A stretch of DNA of 64,000 bases from Streptococcus sp. oral taxon 056 str. F0418. GTDB lineage: Bacteria > Bacillota > Bacilli > Lactobacillales > Streptococcaceae. Position 1 is the first letter of the stretch; each line of letters begins with the position of its first letter. The notes below the pieces were generated by a model. The model ran no database searches. It was not told where the DNA came from and saw only the letters and a program-made list of their open reading frames with translations. A program made the translations under genes and the position numbers. Below, piece after piece: positions 48,410-57,325 of this stretch. The DNA is taken from the NCBI RefSeq assembly GCF_000220065.1, contig NZ_AFQU01000001.1:868001-932000 (forward strand), written 5' to 3'.

Positions 48410-49306
48410 TTAACGATTGATTGAACGAGCAATCATCGAAACCGTATGACGCTGGCCACGAAGCGCTTTGCTCATTGCAAAGATATTCTCCACTGGAGCA
48501 AGACAACCATACCCTGAATCTCCAATATGCTGAATGTCTACGCCACAGATTTTATTGCGGATTGCCATTTGCTTAACAATATCTGTATCCGAACTTTCTT
48601 GACTCGTTCCAATAGCACTCATTACAAGAGCGCCTTTTTTATGTGCCAACTGAACGATTTGTTTCAAATCTGCATCATCAAATCCTGGGACACTGCCCAC
48701 CGCTGGAGCTAAGATAATATCTGCTCCCGCTTCAATAAATTGCTCGATAGCCTCCAAGTCCGCTACTGGCTCATCTACTCCTGCACCATGCATTTTTCCA
48801 GCAATGAGCAAGCCTGAAAAATGCTCTTTCACTACTCGAATCGTATTGATAATCGCCTGATTTGTCACCCCTGTTCCTGGATTTCCTGTCAAGCAAATAA
48901 AATCAACACCATATTGTTCTGCTGCCTGAATGGTTGCAGCACTGGCTTGCCTACCTTCGTTAATTTCTTGACGATCTTCAGCCATTTGCGCCTGTGTATC
49001 AATCGGTTCTAAGTTGACTCCGATAGGGCGTCCAACTAAATGATGTAGCTCCTCTACAAAGTTTCCTTTCCCAGTCAAACCATCCACATAAGGATTGAAG
49101 AGATCGATACCATTTAGCAAAATAAGGTCTGCACCAAAAGCTCTAGCCATCTCAGAATTGGTAATATCTCCGATATAAGATTCCTTAAAAGCCACATTTT
49201 CTGATAAAATGATCCGTCCCTCGCTAGCTTTGATGCTTTGTTTCAGCTCACTAGCTGTCATACTTAAAATCTCTGATGCATTAGAACTAATAAATCGTTT
49301 GACCAT
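48410..49306 (-). CDS. BtpA/SgcQ-like (or DUF7916) TIM-barrel protein of unknown function
   Basis: 298 residues, cytoplasmic. Segments FGADLILLNGIDLFNPY, RPIGVNLEPID, GVDFICLTGNPGTGV, AGADIILAPAVGSVPGFDD and CGVDIQHIGDSGYG give the repeating strand-loop pattern of a TIM barrel with phosphate-binding glycines. Such proteins are found beside PTS and sugar operons. GAGG precedes the ATG. A cre-like site lies at 49424-49438. Convergent with the ROK regulator, so it is probably co-regulated but not co-transcribed with the PTS. No reaction can be named. Confidence 0.6.
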   Translation of the reverse strand: MVKRFISSNASEILSMTASELKQSIKASEGRIILSENVAFKESYIGDITNSEMARAFGADLILLNGIDLFNPYVDGLTGKGNFVEELHHLVGRPIGVNLEPIDTQAQMAEDRQEINEGRQASAATIQAAEQYGVDFICLTGNPGTGVTNQAIINTIRVVKEHFSGLLIAGKMHGAGVDEPVADLEAIEQFIEAGADIILAPAVGSVPGFDDADLKQIVQLAHKKGALVMSAIGTSQESSDTDIVKQMAIRNKICGVDIQHIGDSGYGCLAPVENIFAMSKALRGQRHTVSMIARSINR

Positions 49307-49423
49307 ATTTCTACCTCTTTTTGATTTTGTTTATATTTTATTAATTATTGTGATTTAATTTTTGTTTTACAGCTTTTTTATTTATATTTTATTACCAATT
49401 AAGTATAACACTTTTAGTTCGAA

Positions 49424-49438
49424 ATGTAAACGCTTTAT
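49424..49438. promoter_or_regulatory. Possible CcpA (cre) site
   Basis: ATGTAAACGCTTTAT matches the cre consensus with one mismatch, about 120 bp upstream of the BtpA-like gene. Confidence 0.5.
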
Positions 49439-49451
49439 TTTTAGATAACTA

Positions 49452-49483
49452 AAAAAGCCGATACAGAAGTATCAAAGCTTTTT
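49452..49483 (-). terminator. pepO terminator
   Basis: AAAAAGC...GATAC / GTATC...GCTTTTT stem with TTTTTAG following on the minus strand, 14 bp after the pepO stop codon. Confidence 0.85.
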
Positions 49484-49497
49484 CTAGTTTCTAAAAT

Positions 49498-51390
49498 TTA
49501 CCAAATCACTACACGTTCTTCTGGACTGCGCCACATACCATCTCCTTCTTGAACATCAAAAGTCTTAAAGAAATCATCGAAGTTTGGCAGCTGAACATTG
49601 GTCCGAAGTTTAGCCGGTGCATGGACATCAACGCTTGCCAGAAGTTTCATGTACTCTTCTCGTCCCTTCATCCGCCAGATACGAGCAAAGTTGGTGAAAA
49701 ATTCCTCAGCTGAGAAATCTGCTTCTTTCTTGGCTGCCTCAAGAGCCGCTGCAATGCCGCCCAGATCTGCCACATTTTCTGAGACAGTCAGCTTGCCATT
49801 GACCTTGGCACCGTAAGAATCCTGGCCTTCAAACTGGTCAATGACCTTTTGGGTCCGCTCAGTAAAGGCTTGGTAGTCATGCTCCGTCCACCAGTTGTTG
49901 AGGCTGCCATTTTCATCAAAAGAAGCCCCATTGGTATCAAAAGCATGAGAAATCTCATGGGCGATAACCGCTCCGATACCACCGTAATTAGCTGATGAGG
50001 ACTGGTGCAGATCATAGAAAGGCGCCTGCAGGATAGCTGCTGGAAAGACGATCAAATTCTTCTGCGGATTGTAGTAAGCATTGACCATGTGGGCTGGCAT
50101 TCCCCATTCCTTGTAATCCACCGGTTGATTCCACTTGCTCCAGCTATAAGCAATATCAATCTGGCTCAGCTTCTGAGCATTTTCAAAAAGAGTTAGATTT
50201 TCGTCCACAACCTTGCGGGAATAGCGCTCAGGTAGCTCGTCAGGATAGCCGATATAAGGCTTGATGACATTGAGTTTGACAATGGCTTTTTCTCGAGTTT
50301 CCGGTGTGAGCCAGTCATTCTTAGCTAGGCGATTTTTATAAACTTCAATCATCGTCGCCACTTTTTGCTCTACATCAGCCTTGGCTTCTGGTGAGAATTT
50401 CTGGCCGGCATACCAGAGACCGATCGCTTGATTAAAAGGCCCCTGAGCTAGGTAGTAAGCGGCTTTTTTCTTGTCCTGAGCTTGAGGAGTTCCCGATAAA
50501 GCACGTTGATAAGCACCTGCCAAGACACGGATATCATCCGTTAGATAAGGTGTTGTATTGCGAACCGCAGATAGAATCAACAGAGCATGGAGTTTATCCC
50601 AGTTTGCGGCTGTATAGATATCCTTAGCTGCTTTCCAGAAGCGTTCCTCAGGCACAATGACTTGGTCAGGTTCTTGACCGATTAGCTTGGTGAAAATATC
50701 CGCCAGAGGCAATTCTGGCACCAAGTCCTTGAACTCTTCCCACTTATAAGGATGATAGAGCTTAGCATACTCAGAACTTTCTTCATTAGATAAAAGATAT
50801 TGGGCAAAGACCGCATCTAACTCCAAAACTTTATCCAAAAGATTCTTGATTTCCTCTTCAATAAAGTCAAATTTTGCTAGTAAATCTTCCTGAGCCTTGC
50901 GCCATTTTGCAAGCAGATCTGCTTTCTGCGGATGGTCCTCCGCATAGTAGGTCGTGTCTGGCAAAATAGTGCCCGGTCCATCTGCCCAGAGAACATTGAT
51001 CCGAGCGTCCATAAAGTCCGGTGCTACACCAAATGGAAAATCAGTCGGCTTACCAGCCAACTCAAAATCAGCAATCTTAGAAGCATAGTCTTCAAAAGAC
51101 GCTAGGTTGCGAATTTCATCAATGTAAGCACGCGCTGGCTCAATCCCAGCCTCTTCTCGCTTGTCATAGTCTGACGCTAGTCTGTGATAGGCAACAAAGT
51201 TCTGCAGAATAGCATCTTCTGGCACTTCATCTCCAGCCAGCCATTTGTCAGTCGTAGAGAGCATGAGGCTCTCAATTTCATCTGCCAGATCCATAAAACC
51301 ACCCGTCACTGGCTTATCATCAGGAATCACTGCCGTCTTGGCCCATTCGCCATTAATCGCTTCATAAAAGTCATCTTGTAATCGTGTCAT
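49498..51390 (-). CDS. pepO: Endopeptidase O, M13 (neprilysin) family
   Basis: 630 residues from the ATG at 51390 (AAAGAGAG upstream). Zinc site HEISHAFD near 474-481, third ligand in SENVADLGG near 533-541, and NAYYNP upstream, as in all M13 peptidases. No signal peptide; it degrades peptides in the cytoplasm and may also reach the surface. It is divergent from the sca operon, exactly as described in S. gordonii. Confidence 0.95.
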   Translation of the reverse strand: MTRLQDDFYEAINGEWAKTAVIPDDKPVTGGFMDLADEIESLMLSTTDKWLAGDEVPEDAILQNFVAYHRLASDYDKREEAGIEPARAYIDEIRNLASFEDYASKIADFELAGKPTDFPFGVAPDFMDARINVLWADGPGTILPDTTYYAEDHPQKADLLAKWRKAQEDLLAKFDFIEEEIKNLLDKVLELDAVFAQYLLSNEESSEYAKLYHPYKWEEFKDLVPELPLADIFTKLIGQEPDQVIVPEERFWKAAKDIYTAANWDKLHALLILSAVRNTTPYLTDDIRVLAGAYQRALSGTPQAQDKKKAAYYLAQGPFNQAIGLWYAGQKFSPEAKADVEQKVATMIEVYKNRLAKNDWLTPETREKAIVKLNVIKPYIGYPDELPERYSRKVVDENLTLFENAQKLSQIDIAYSWSKWNQPVDYKEWGMPAHMVNAYYNPQKNLIVFPAAILQAPFYDLHQSSSANYGGIGAVIAHEISHAFDTNGASFDENGSLNNWWTEHDYQAFTERTQKVIDQFEGQDSYGAKVNGKLTVSENVADLGGIAAALEAAKKEADFSAEEFFTNFARIWRMKGREEYMKLLASVDVHAPAKLRTNVQLPNFDDFFKTFDVQEGDGMWRSPEERVVIW

Positions 51391-51474
51391 TTTGTTCTCT
51401 CTTTCACTATTTTCTCCTATCCTAACAAAAATCATTTTCTTTTTCAAATTTTTACGAAATGAAATATATAAATA

Positions 51475-51512
51475 AAAATTAACTTGACTTAATTTTATGT
51501 TTAAGGTATATT
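51475..51512 (+). promoter_or_regulatory. sca operon promoter with ScaR operator
   Basis: -35 TTGACT (51484-51489) and -10 TATATT (51507-51512), 17 bp apart. A perfect palindrome of 8-bp arms AAAATTAA (51475-51482) and TTAATTTT (51489-51496) with a 6-bp centre covers the -35. This fits the manganese-dependent ScaR repressor site known for this promoter. Confidence 0.88.
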
Positions 51513-51533
51513 AATATCATAGAGGTAATTTAC

Positions 51534-52253
51534 ATGATCAAGATACAAAACCTAAGTGTCAGCTATCAGGGCGAACTGGCACTCGATGAAACTTCTTTAA
51601 ACATAGAAGGCCCTACTATTACCGGAATTATCGGTCCCAATGGTGCAGGAAAATCTACCCTTTTAAAGGGAATACTAGGCATTGTGGATCACAAAGGCCA
51701 GGCTTTCTTAGACGATCGACCTCTTCAGGAGGAACTCAATAAAATTGCATATGTCGAACAAAAAATCAATATCGATTATAACTTCCCGATTAAGGTAAAA
51801 GAATGCGTATCTCTAGGGCTTTATCCCAAGATTAAACTTTTCCAGCGACTCAATTCCTCCGACTGGGACAAGGTTGGTCAAGCCTTAAAAATTGTTGGAT
51901 TGGAGGATTTTGCTGAACGTCAAATCAGTCAGCTATCTGGTGGACAATTCCAACGAGTCCTGATTGCGCGTTGCTTAGTCCAAGAGGCCGATTATATTTT
52001 TCTTGATGAGCCCTTTGTCGGCATTGACTCTGTCAGCGAAGAAATTATTATGGAAACTTTACGGCATCTAAAGAAAGAAGGAAAAACAATTTTAATTGTC
52101 CATCATGATTTAAGTAAAGTAACAGCTTATTTTGATCAAGTCCTACTCCTTCATAAGAAATTAATCGCTTTTGGACCAACTGAAAGTACATTCACCCGAG
52201 AAAATATGGAACAAACATACGGCCCTCAAATTTTTATGAATGGAGGTGCCTAA
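51534..52253 (+). CDS. scaC: Manganese ABC importer ATPase
   Basis: 239 residues. Walker [10 protein letters not shown] near 36-44, signature LSGGQFQR near 133-140, Walker [15 protein letters not shown] precedes the ATG. First gene of the scaCBA operon; energises Mn(II) uptake by ScaB and ScaA. Confidence 0.96.
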   Translation: MIKIQNLSVSYQGELALDETSLNIEGPTITGIIGPNGAGKSTLLKGILGIVDHKGQAFLDDRPLQEELNKIAYVEQKINIDYNFPIKVKECVSLGLYPKIKLFQRLNSSDWDKVGQALKIVGLEDFAERQISQLSGGQFQRVLIARCLVQEADYIFLDEPFVGIDSVSEEIIMETLRHLKKEGKTILIVHHDLSKVTAYFDQVLLLHKKLIAFGPTESTFTRENMEQTYGPQIFMNGGA

Positions 52254-52254
52254 G

Positions 52255-53091
52255 ATGATTCAAGAATTTATTCAAGGATTGCAAGACTTCCACTTTCTGC
52301 AAAACGCCTTAATTACAGCGATTGTCATCGGAGTCGTAGCTGGAGCAGTTGGTTGCTTCATCATTCTGCGTGGCATGTCGCTCATGGGAGATGCTATTTC
52401 TCATGCGGTCCTACCAGGTGTGGCATTGTCCTATATTTTAGGGATTAATTTTTTCATTGGAGCCATTACATTTGGTCTGCTAGCATCTGTTATTATTACC
52501 TATATTAAGGGGAACTCCATTATTAAAAGCGACACAGCTATCGGAATTACCTTCTCATCTTTTTTGGCTCTGGGGGTCATTCTGATTGGGGTGGCTAATA
52601 GTTCTACCGACCTTTTCCACATCCTCTTTGGGAATATCTTAGCTGTACAGGACCTTGATATGTGGATTAGTATCGGAGTAGCCCTTCTAGTCCTACTAGT
52701 CATTGCCATTTTCTTTAAACGTCTTCTCATCACATCGTTTGATCCACTTTTGGCTCAGGCTATGGGGATGAAGGTGAATTTCTATCACTATTTACTGATG
52801 ATTTTATTGACTTTGGTGTCTGTAACAGCCATGCAAAGCGTTGGAACTATTCTTATCGTAGCCCTGCTGATTACTCCAGCAGCTACTGCCTATCTCTATG
52901 CCAATAGTCTAAAAACAATGATTCTTCTATCATCTACTCTGGGAGCTACGGCTTCTGTCGTAGGCCTCTTTATCGGCTATAGCTTTAATATTGCAGCAGG
53001 TTCTAGCATTGTGTTGACCTCTGCTCTGATCTTTTTGGTTTCCTTTTTTATCGCTCCTAAACAGCGGTATTTAAAAAGAAAAAGTAAATAA
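52255..53091 (+). CDS. scaB: Manganese ABC importer permease
   Basis: 278 residues from the ATG at 52255 (GGAGG within the end of scaC; the longer frame overlaps scaC). About eight to nine membrane helices of the ABC-3 metal permease family, with LRGMSLMGDAISHAVLPGV near residues 36-54. Confidence 0.96.
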   Translation: MIQEFIQGLQDFHFLQNALITAIVIGVVAGAVGCFIILRGMSLMGDAISHAVLPGVALSYILGINFFIGAITFGLLASVIITYIKGNSIIKSDTAIGITFSSFLALGVILIGVANSSTDLFHILFGNILAVQDLDMWISIGVALLVLLVIAIFFKRLLITSFDPLLAQAMGMKVNFYHYLLMILLTLVSVTAMQSVGTILIVALLITPAATAYLYANSLKTMILLSSTLGATASVVGLFIGYSFNIAAGSSIVLTSALIFLVSFFIAPKQRYLKRKSK

Positions 53092-53117
53092 AATAAATTT
53101 ATGGAGGATTTTTTCTG

Positions 53118-54050
53118 ATGAAAAAATGTCGTTATTTAGTTTTGCTTTTACTGGCTATTGTGGGGTTAGCAGCCTGTTCTAGTCAAAAAAGCAGTACAGA
53201 CTCTAGCTCTTCCAAGCTAAATGTCGTTGCAACCAACTCAATTATCGCAGATATTACAAAAAATATCGCTGGCGATAAAATCAATCTGCACAGCATTGTC
53301 CCTGTTGGTCAGGATCCGCATGAATATGAGCCCCTGCCAGAAGATGTCAAAAAGACTTCAAAAGCCGATCTTATCTTCTACAATGGTATCAACCTAGAAA
53401 CTGGTGGCAATGCTTGGTTTACAAAATTAGTAGAAAATGCCAAGAAAAAAGAAAACAAGGACTACTACGCTGTCAGTGAGGGCGTTGATGTCATTTACCT
53501 AGAAGGTCAAAGTGAAAAAGGAAAAGAAGATCCTCATGCTTGGCTCAACCTAGAAAACGGCATTATCTATGCGAAAAATATTGCCAAACGCTTGATTGAA
53601 AAGGATCCTGACAATAAGGCTACTTACGAAAAAAATCTCAAAGCCTATGTGGAAAAACTGACCGCTTTGGATAAGGAAGCCAAAGAGAAGTTTAACAACA
53701 TCCCAGAAGAAAAGAAAATGATTGTGACCAGCGAAGGCTGCTTCAAGTACTTCTCTAAGGCATATAATGTGCCATCAGCCTATATCTGGGAAATCAACAC
53801 CGAAGAAGAAGGGACTCCAGACCAAATCAAAAGCTTGGTTGAAAAACTACGTAAGACCAAAGTCCCATCTCTCTTTGTCGAATCAAGTGTGGACGATCGT
53901 CCGATGAAGACTGTTTCTAAAGACACAAATATCCCAATCCATGCTAAAATCTTCACTGACTCAATCGCTGAAAAGGGTGAAGAAGGCGATAGCTACTATA
54001 GCATGATGAAATACAATCTGGATAAAATTTCAGAAGGATTGGCAAAATAA
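53118..54050 (+). CDS. scaA: Manganese-binding lipoprotein adhesin ScaA
   Basis: 310 residues. Lipobox LAAC with Cys20. Metal ligands of the LraI family are visible: His in GQDPHEYEP, His in EDPHAWLN, Glu in TSEGCF and Asp in FTDSIAEKG. It binds Mn(II) at the outer face of the membrane and is known in S. gordonii as a coaggregation adhesin. GGAGG precedes the ATG. Confidence 0.97.
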   Translation: MKKCRYLVLLLLAIVGLAACSSQKSSTDSSSSKLNVVATNSIIADITKNIAGDKINLHSIVPVGQDPHEYEPLPEDVKKTSKADLIFYNGINLETGGNAWFTKLVENAKKKENKDYYAVSEGVDVIYLEGQSEKGKEDPHAWLNLENGIIYAKNIAKRLIEKDPDNKATYEKNLKAYVEKLTALDKEAKEKFNNIPEEKKMIVTSEGCFKYFSKAYNVPSAYIWEINTEEEGTPDQIKSLVEKLRKTKVPSLFVESSVDDRPMKTVSKDTNIPIHAKIFTDSIAEKGEEGDSYYSMMKYNLDKISEGLAK

Positions 54051-54056
54051 AATGGA

Positions 54057-54232
54057 GAGAGTGGGACAGAAATCGGTAATTCGTTAGAATTCGATTTCGT
54101 CGTCCCACCTCCGCACAGTTGAGTAGGGCTGTAAAAGCTGATGAAATCAGCGTAATAGAGCCCACTCAACCACTGCGTCTTGCTCGACAATCCAAAGACA
54201 ATTGAGAGGCTAGGACTTTTGTCCCAGCCTCC
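54057..54232. repeat. Three-hairpin intergenic repeat, copy 4 of 4
   Basis: Same 176-bp element, 6 bp after the scaA stop codon and before tpx. All three hairpins are fully paired in this copy: GTGGGAC with GTCCCAC, GTTGAGT with ACTCAAC, and GAGGCT/GGAC with GTCC/AGCCTC followed by CTTTC. It may terminate or attenuate transcription from scaA into tpx, which has been regarded as linked to the sca genes. Confidence 0.9.
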
Positions 54233-54348
54233 TTTCTATAGAAAAAATATGCCCCAGATATAGCCACTCTCAATTTTCTAATCAAATTGTTCGAAAAAAT
54301 TCACCATTCGCAGTACAATGAAGCTATCAAATATGAATGGAGACTTTT

Positions 54349-54840
54349 ATGACAACTTTTCTTGGAAACCCTGTAACCTTTACTGGAAAGCAACTGCAGG
54401 TCGGTGACACAGCTCATAATTTTAGTCTGACTGCAACTGATCTTTCAAAGAAAACTCTATCTGACTTTGCTGGCAAAAAGAAAGTCCTGAGCATCATCCC
54501 ATCTATCGACACTGGCATCTGCTCCACTCAGACTCGCCGCTTCAACCAAGAGCTATCTGACTTAGATAATACCGTTGTTATCACGGTTTCAGTTGATTTG
54601 CCGTTTGCTCAAAGCAAGTGGTGTGCAGCAGAAGGCATTGAAAATGCTGTCATGCTCTCTGACTACTTTGACCATTCTTTTGGCCGTGACTATGCTGTCC
54701 TCATCAATGAATGGCACCTTTTAGCACGCGCAGTCCTTGTCCTGGATGAAAACAACACCGTGACCTACGCTGAGTATGTAGACAACATTAATACAGAACC
54801 TAACTTTGAAGCAGCGATTACAGCAGTTAAGAGTTTATAA
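54349..54840 (+). CDS. tpx: Thiol peroxidase
   Basis: 163 residues from the ATG at 54349 (GGAG upstream; an ATG 12 bp earlier overlaps the ribosome site). Peroxidatic Cys in [12 protein letters not shown] (about residue 58) and resolving Cys in SKWCAAEG (about 92). It reduces hydrogen peroxide and organic peroxides with thioredoxin. Follows scaA, as in S. gordonii, with the repeat element between. Confidence 0.95.
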   Translation: MTTFLGNPVTFTGKQLQVGDTAHNFSLTATDLSKKTLSDFAGKKKVLSIIPSIDTGICSTQTRRFNQELSDLDNTVVITVSVDLPFAQSKWCAAEGIENAVMLSDYFDHSFGRDYAVLINEWHLLARAVLVLDENNTVTYAEYVDNINTEPNFEAAITAVKSL

Positions 54841-54952
54841 TATTTCTCTTATCTATCAAAATATGGTCACAGTATCTTCTTCATCACTTTTTTGATATAC
54901 TACTAATATTAGAAATAGCAAGAGAGTTAGAGCAAATAGAAGGAATGATAAG

Positions 54953-55608
54953 ATGACCCCAAATAAAGAAGATTATCTCAAATGTATCTACGAAATTGGC
55001 ACAAGACAAGAAAAAATCACCAACAAAGAAGTCGCTCAACTAATGCAAGTTTCTCCCCCTGCCGTTACTGAGATGGTAAAAAAATTACTAGCTGAGCAAC
55101 TATTACTAAAAGATAGATCTGTTGGCTATATTTTGACCGATCTTGGACTCAAATTAGTTTCAGATCTCTATCGTAAGCACCGCTTGATTGAAGTTTTTCT
55201 TGTCAATCATCTAGGCTATACAACTGAGGAAATTCACGAAGAAGCCGAAGTCCTAGAGCACACTGTATCTGATCACTTCGTCGAGCAATTAGAAAAATTA
55301 CTCCATTTTCCCAAAAATTGCCCGCACGGCGGAACAATCCCTGCCAAAGGAGAATTGTTGGTAGAAAAAACAATACCACTTTAGCAAATGTAAAAAGAAC
55401 TGGTCATTACTTGCTAACTCGTGTCCATGATGATTTTGATTTGCTGACTTATCTAGAAAAAAATGGCCTTCAGGTGGGCAAAACCATCCACTTCCTGTCT
55501 TATGATAATTATAGTCAGCTTTATTCACTAGAAGTCGATGGGCAAGAAATCCAAATCGGACGATCCATTGCCAAACAGATTTATGTAGAAAAAATTCAGA
55601 AGCCATAG
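54953..55608 (+). pseudogene. scaR: Manganese-dependent repressor ScaR (DtxR family), frameshifted
   Basis: The first frame (54953-55384, 143 residues) holds the winged helix DNA-binding domain (VAQLMQVSPPAVTEMVKKLL) and the metal-binding dimerisation domain (HRLIEVFL, EEAEVLEHTVSDHF). At the six-A run 55365-55370 it derails and stops. Reading seven A restores the normal C-terminal SH3/FeoA-like domain (KRTGHYLLTRVHDDFDLLTY to KIQKP), total about 218 residues. If real, the truncated repressor may still dimerise and bind DNA but lacks the third domain that aids metal response. Confidence 0.88.
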
Positions 55609-55725
55609 ACTTCTTAATGCTCATAATCAATGAGTTTGCCCCTTCACTATTCAATCCCCAGTCATCTTTATAAGAGTCGAATACACTAAAGAACCAAATC
55701 AATTTAGTCTATTCGCTCTCTTTTT

Positions 55726-55766
55726 TTGACAAAATAATATGATTTGTTTATAATAAGTATACTTAT
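55726..55766 (+). promoter_or_regulatory. Consensus promoter with palindromic operator (MarR-EVE operon)
   Basis: -35 TTGACA (55726-55731), 17-bp spacer, -10 TATAAT (55749-55754): a perfect sigma-A promoter. A 14-bp perfect palindrome ATAAGTA/TACTTAT (55753-55766) covers the end of the -10 and the start site, a likely binding site for the MarR protein encoded next. Confidence 0.85.
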
Positions 55767-55790
55767 CATTTTAGAAAAGGATTTAGAAAA

Positions 55791-56252
55791 ATGAATACTT
55801 TTGATTTCAACTCTTTGTATCAAAAAGATTACCAACAATCAACAGGTCTGCTCTTTATCCGCACCTACCATAAATGGCATAATCTTGTAAAAGATGAACT
55901 CAAACAGCTTGATATAACTCATCCACAATTTGTCATTTTGACAGCTACCGCTGCACTATTACGTCGGCAGGAATGGATCAGTCAAGCTGATATTTCTCGT
56001 TTTTCTGACATGGATGTTATGACCGTATCTCAAACAATCCGACTCCTCATCAAAAAAGGATTACTAACACGACAAAGCCATCCCGCAGATAGTCGTGCCA
56101 ATGCCATTCTCCTAACAGATGAAGGGCTAGAAAAAGTCAATCAAGCGATTCCTTTGGTAGAAAAGATTGACCAAACTTTCTTTGGAAAATTGAGTGACAA
56201 GACAGCATTATTCAACCAACTTTTAATAACCTTGGAGACGGAAGATGACTAA
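55791..56252 (+). CDS. MarR family transcriptional regulator
   Basis: 153 residues with a MarR winged helix (QADISRFSDMDVMTVSQTIR, then the wing QSHPADSRANAILLTDEG). AAAGGA precedes the ATG. It overlaps the EVE gene by 8 bp. Probably represses its own operon through the palindrome at 55753-55766. Confidence 0.88.
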   Translation: MNTFDFNSLYQKDYQQSTGLLFIRTYHKWHNLVKDELKQLDITHPQFVILTATAALLRRQEWISQADISRFSDMDVMTVSQTIRLLIKKGLLTRQSHPADSRANAILLTDEGLEKVNQAIPLVEKIDQTFFGKLSDKTALFNQLLITLETEDD

Positions 56253-56658
56253 ATTTTGGGTTGGTGTCGTATCAAAAGAACATGTACAGAGGGGTGTCAA
56301 AGGTGGCTTTTGTCAAGTCTGCCACGGAAAAAAAGGACCTCTTAATCGGATGAAAAAAGGAGATTACTTACTCTACTATAGCCCTAAATACCAGATGGCT
56401 GATCAGGAAAAATTACAGGCTTTTACAGCGGTTGGAAAAATAGTAGATGACTCTGCTTATCAAGTAGAAATGTTTGAAGATTTTTTCCCTTTTCGACGCA
56501 ATGTCAGCTATTATCAGCCAGTAAAAGACTGTCCCATTGAACAAGTCAGACTGCATCCCGAATGGCGTCAATACGCTTCTAAACTACGCTATGGACATTT
56601 TAAAGTTTCAAAATCATTTTTCCTCTATATCTTTGAACAAATGAAACAAGAAAAATAG
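56245..56658 (+). CDS. EVE domain protein
   Basis: 137 residues, the length of a stand-alone EVE (PUA-like) domain. The N-terminal FWVGVVSKEHV, KKGDYLLYYSP and C-terminal LRYGHFKVSKSFFLYIF fit the family. EVE proteins are thought to bind modified bases in DNA or RNA; the partner and function are unknown here. Translationally coupled to the MarR regulator. A seven-A run at 56328-56334 is in frame, which matters for the homopolymer question. Confidence 0.85.
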   Translation: MTKFWVGVVSKEHVQRGVKGGFCQVCHGKKGPLNRMKKGDYLLYYSPKYQMADQEKLQAFTAVGKIVDDSAYQVEMFEDFFPFRRNVSYYQPVKDCPIEQVRLHPEWRQYASKLRYGHFKVSKSFFLYIFEQMKQEK

Positions 56659-56685
56659 AAGGTAGGACATCCATCCTAACCTTCT
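56657..56685. terminator. Bidirectional terminator between EVE and dtd
   Basis: AGAAGGT(T/A)AGGA with its complement forms a 12-bp stem with one mismatch, around a 6-nt loop, between convergent genes; it overlaps both stop codons. Confidence 0.8.
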
Positions 56686-57127
56686 ATTTGTTTTTCGTAT
56701 CCAAGATAATCGTCACTGGTCCGTCATTGACCAGCTCTACTTGCATGTCTGCTCCGAAAACACCCGTCTTAACAGGCACTTCCTGAGATAACTGTTGATT
56801 AAAAGAATCATAATACCGAGTTGCTATATCTGGCTTTGCAGCTCCAGTAAAAGCAGGGCGATTCCCTTTTTTGGTATCCGCATAGAGTGTGAACTGAGAA
56901 ATCGAAAGAATCTCACCCTCAATATCTTTGATTGATACATTCATTTTACCTTCTTGATCTGAAAAGATTCGCATATTGAGAATCTTTCGAACAGCGTAGT
57001 CCACATCCTCCTGACTGTCATCAGGCCCTACACCTACTAAGAGCAATAAACCATTTCCAATGCTGCTATATAAATCTTGTTCAATACTAACTTGTGCACG
57101 TTTGACACGCTGAATAACAATTTTCAT
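56684..57127 (-). CDS. dtd: D-aminoacyl-tRNA deacylase
   Basis: 147 residues. The catalytic SQFTLYAD motif (about 78-85) and the C-terminal NDGPVTI cross-subunit motif are present. It frees tRNA charged with D-amino acids. GGAGG precedes the ATG. Follows rel, as in other streptococci, but with an unusual gap of about 200 bp that holds no clear gene. Confidence 0.95.
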   Translation of the reverse strand: MKIVIQRVKRAQVSIEQDLYSSIGNGLLLLVGVGPDDSQEDVDYAVRKILNMRIFSDQEGKMNVSIKDIEGEILSISQFTLYADTKKGNRPAFTGAAKPDIATRYYDSFNQQLSQEVPVKTGVFGADMQVELVNDGPVTIILDTKNK

Positions 57128-57325
57128 ATTTTTCCTCCACTTGATCTATAAAAATCAATCAGATGATGATCAGATAAAAGAGCTTCTGTTCAACGAAAGC
57201 CATCAGCAAATGACACAGGGCATACATGCTGGTGACGAAAGACTCATCCTATCCCGAGGCTTTTTCTCACCCTTCTATACGAATAAGCGCTATCAAAAAA
57301 TTATTCAATACAGCTTTCAAAAAAA

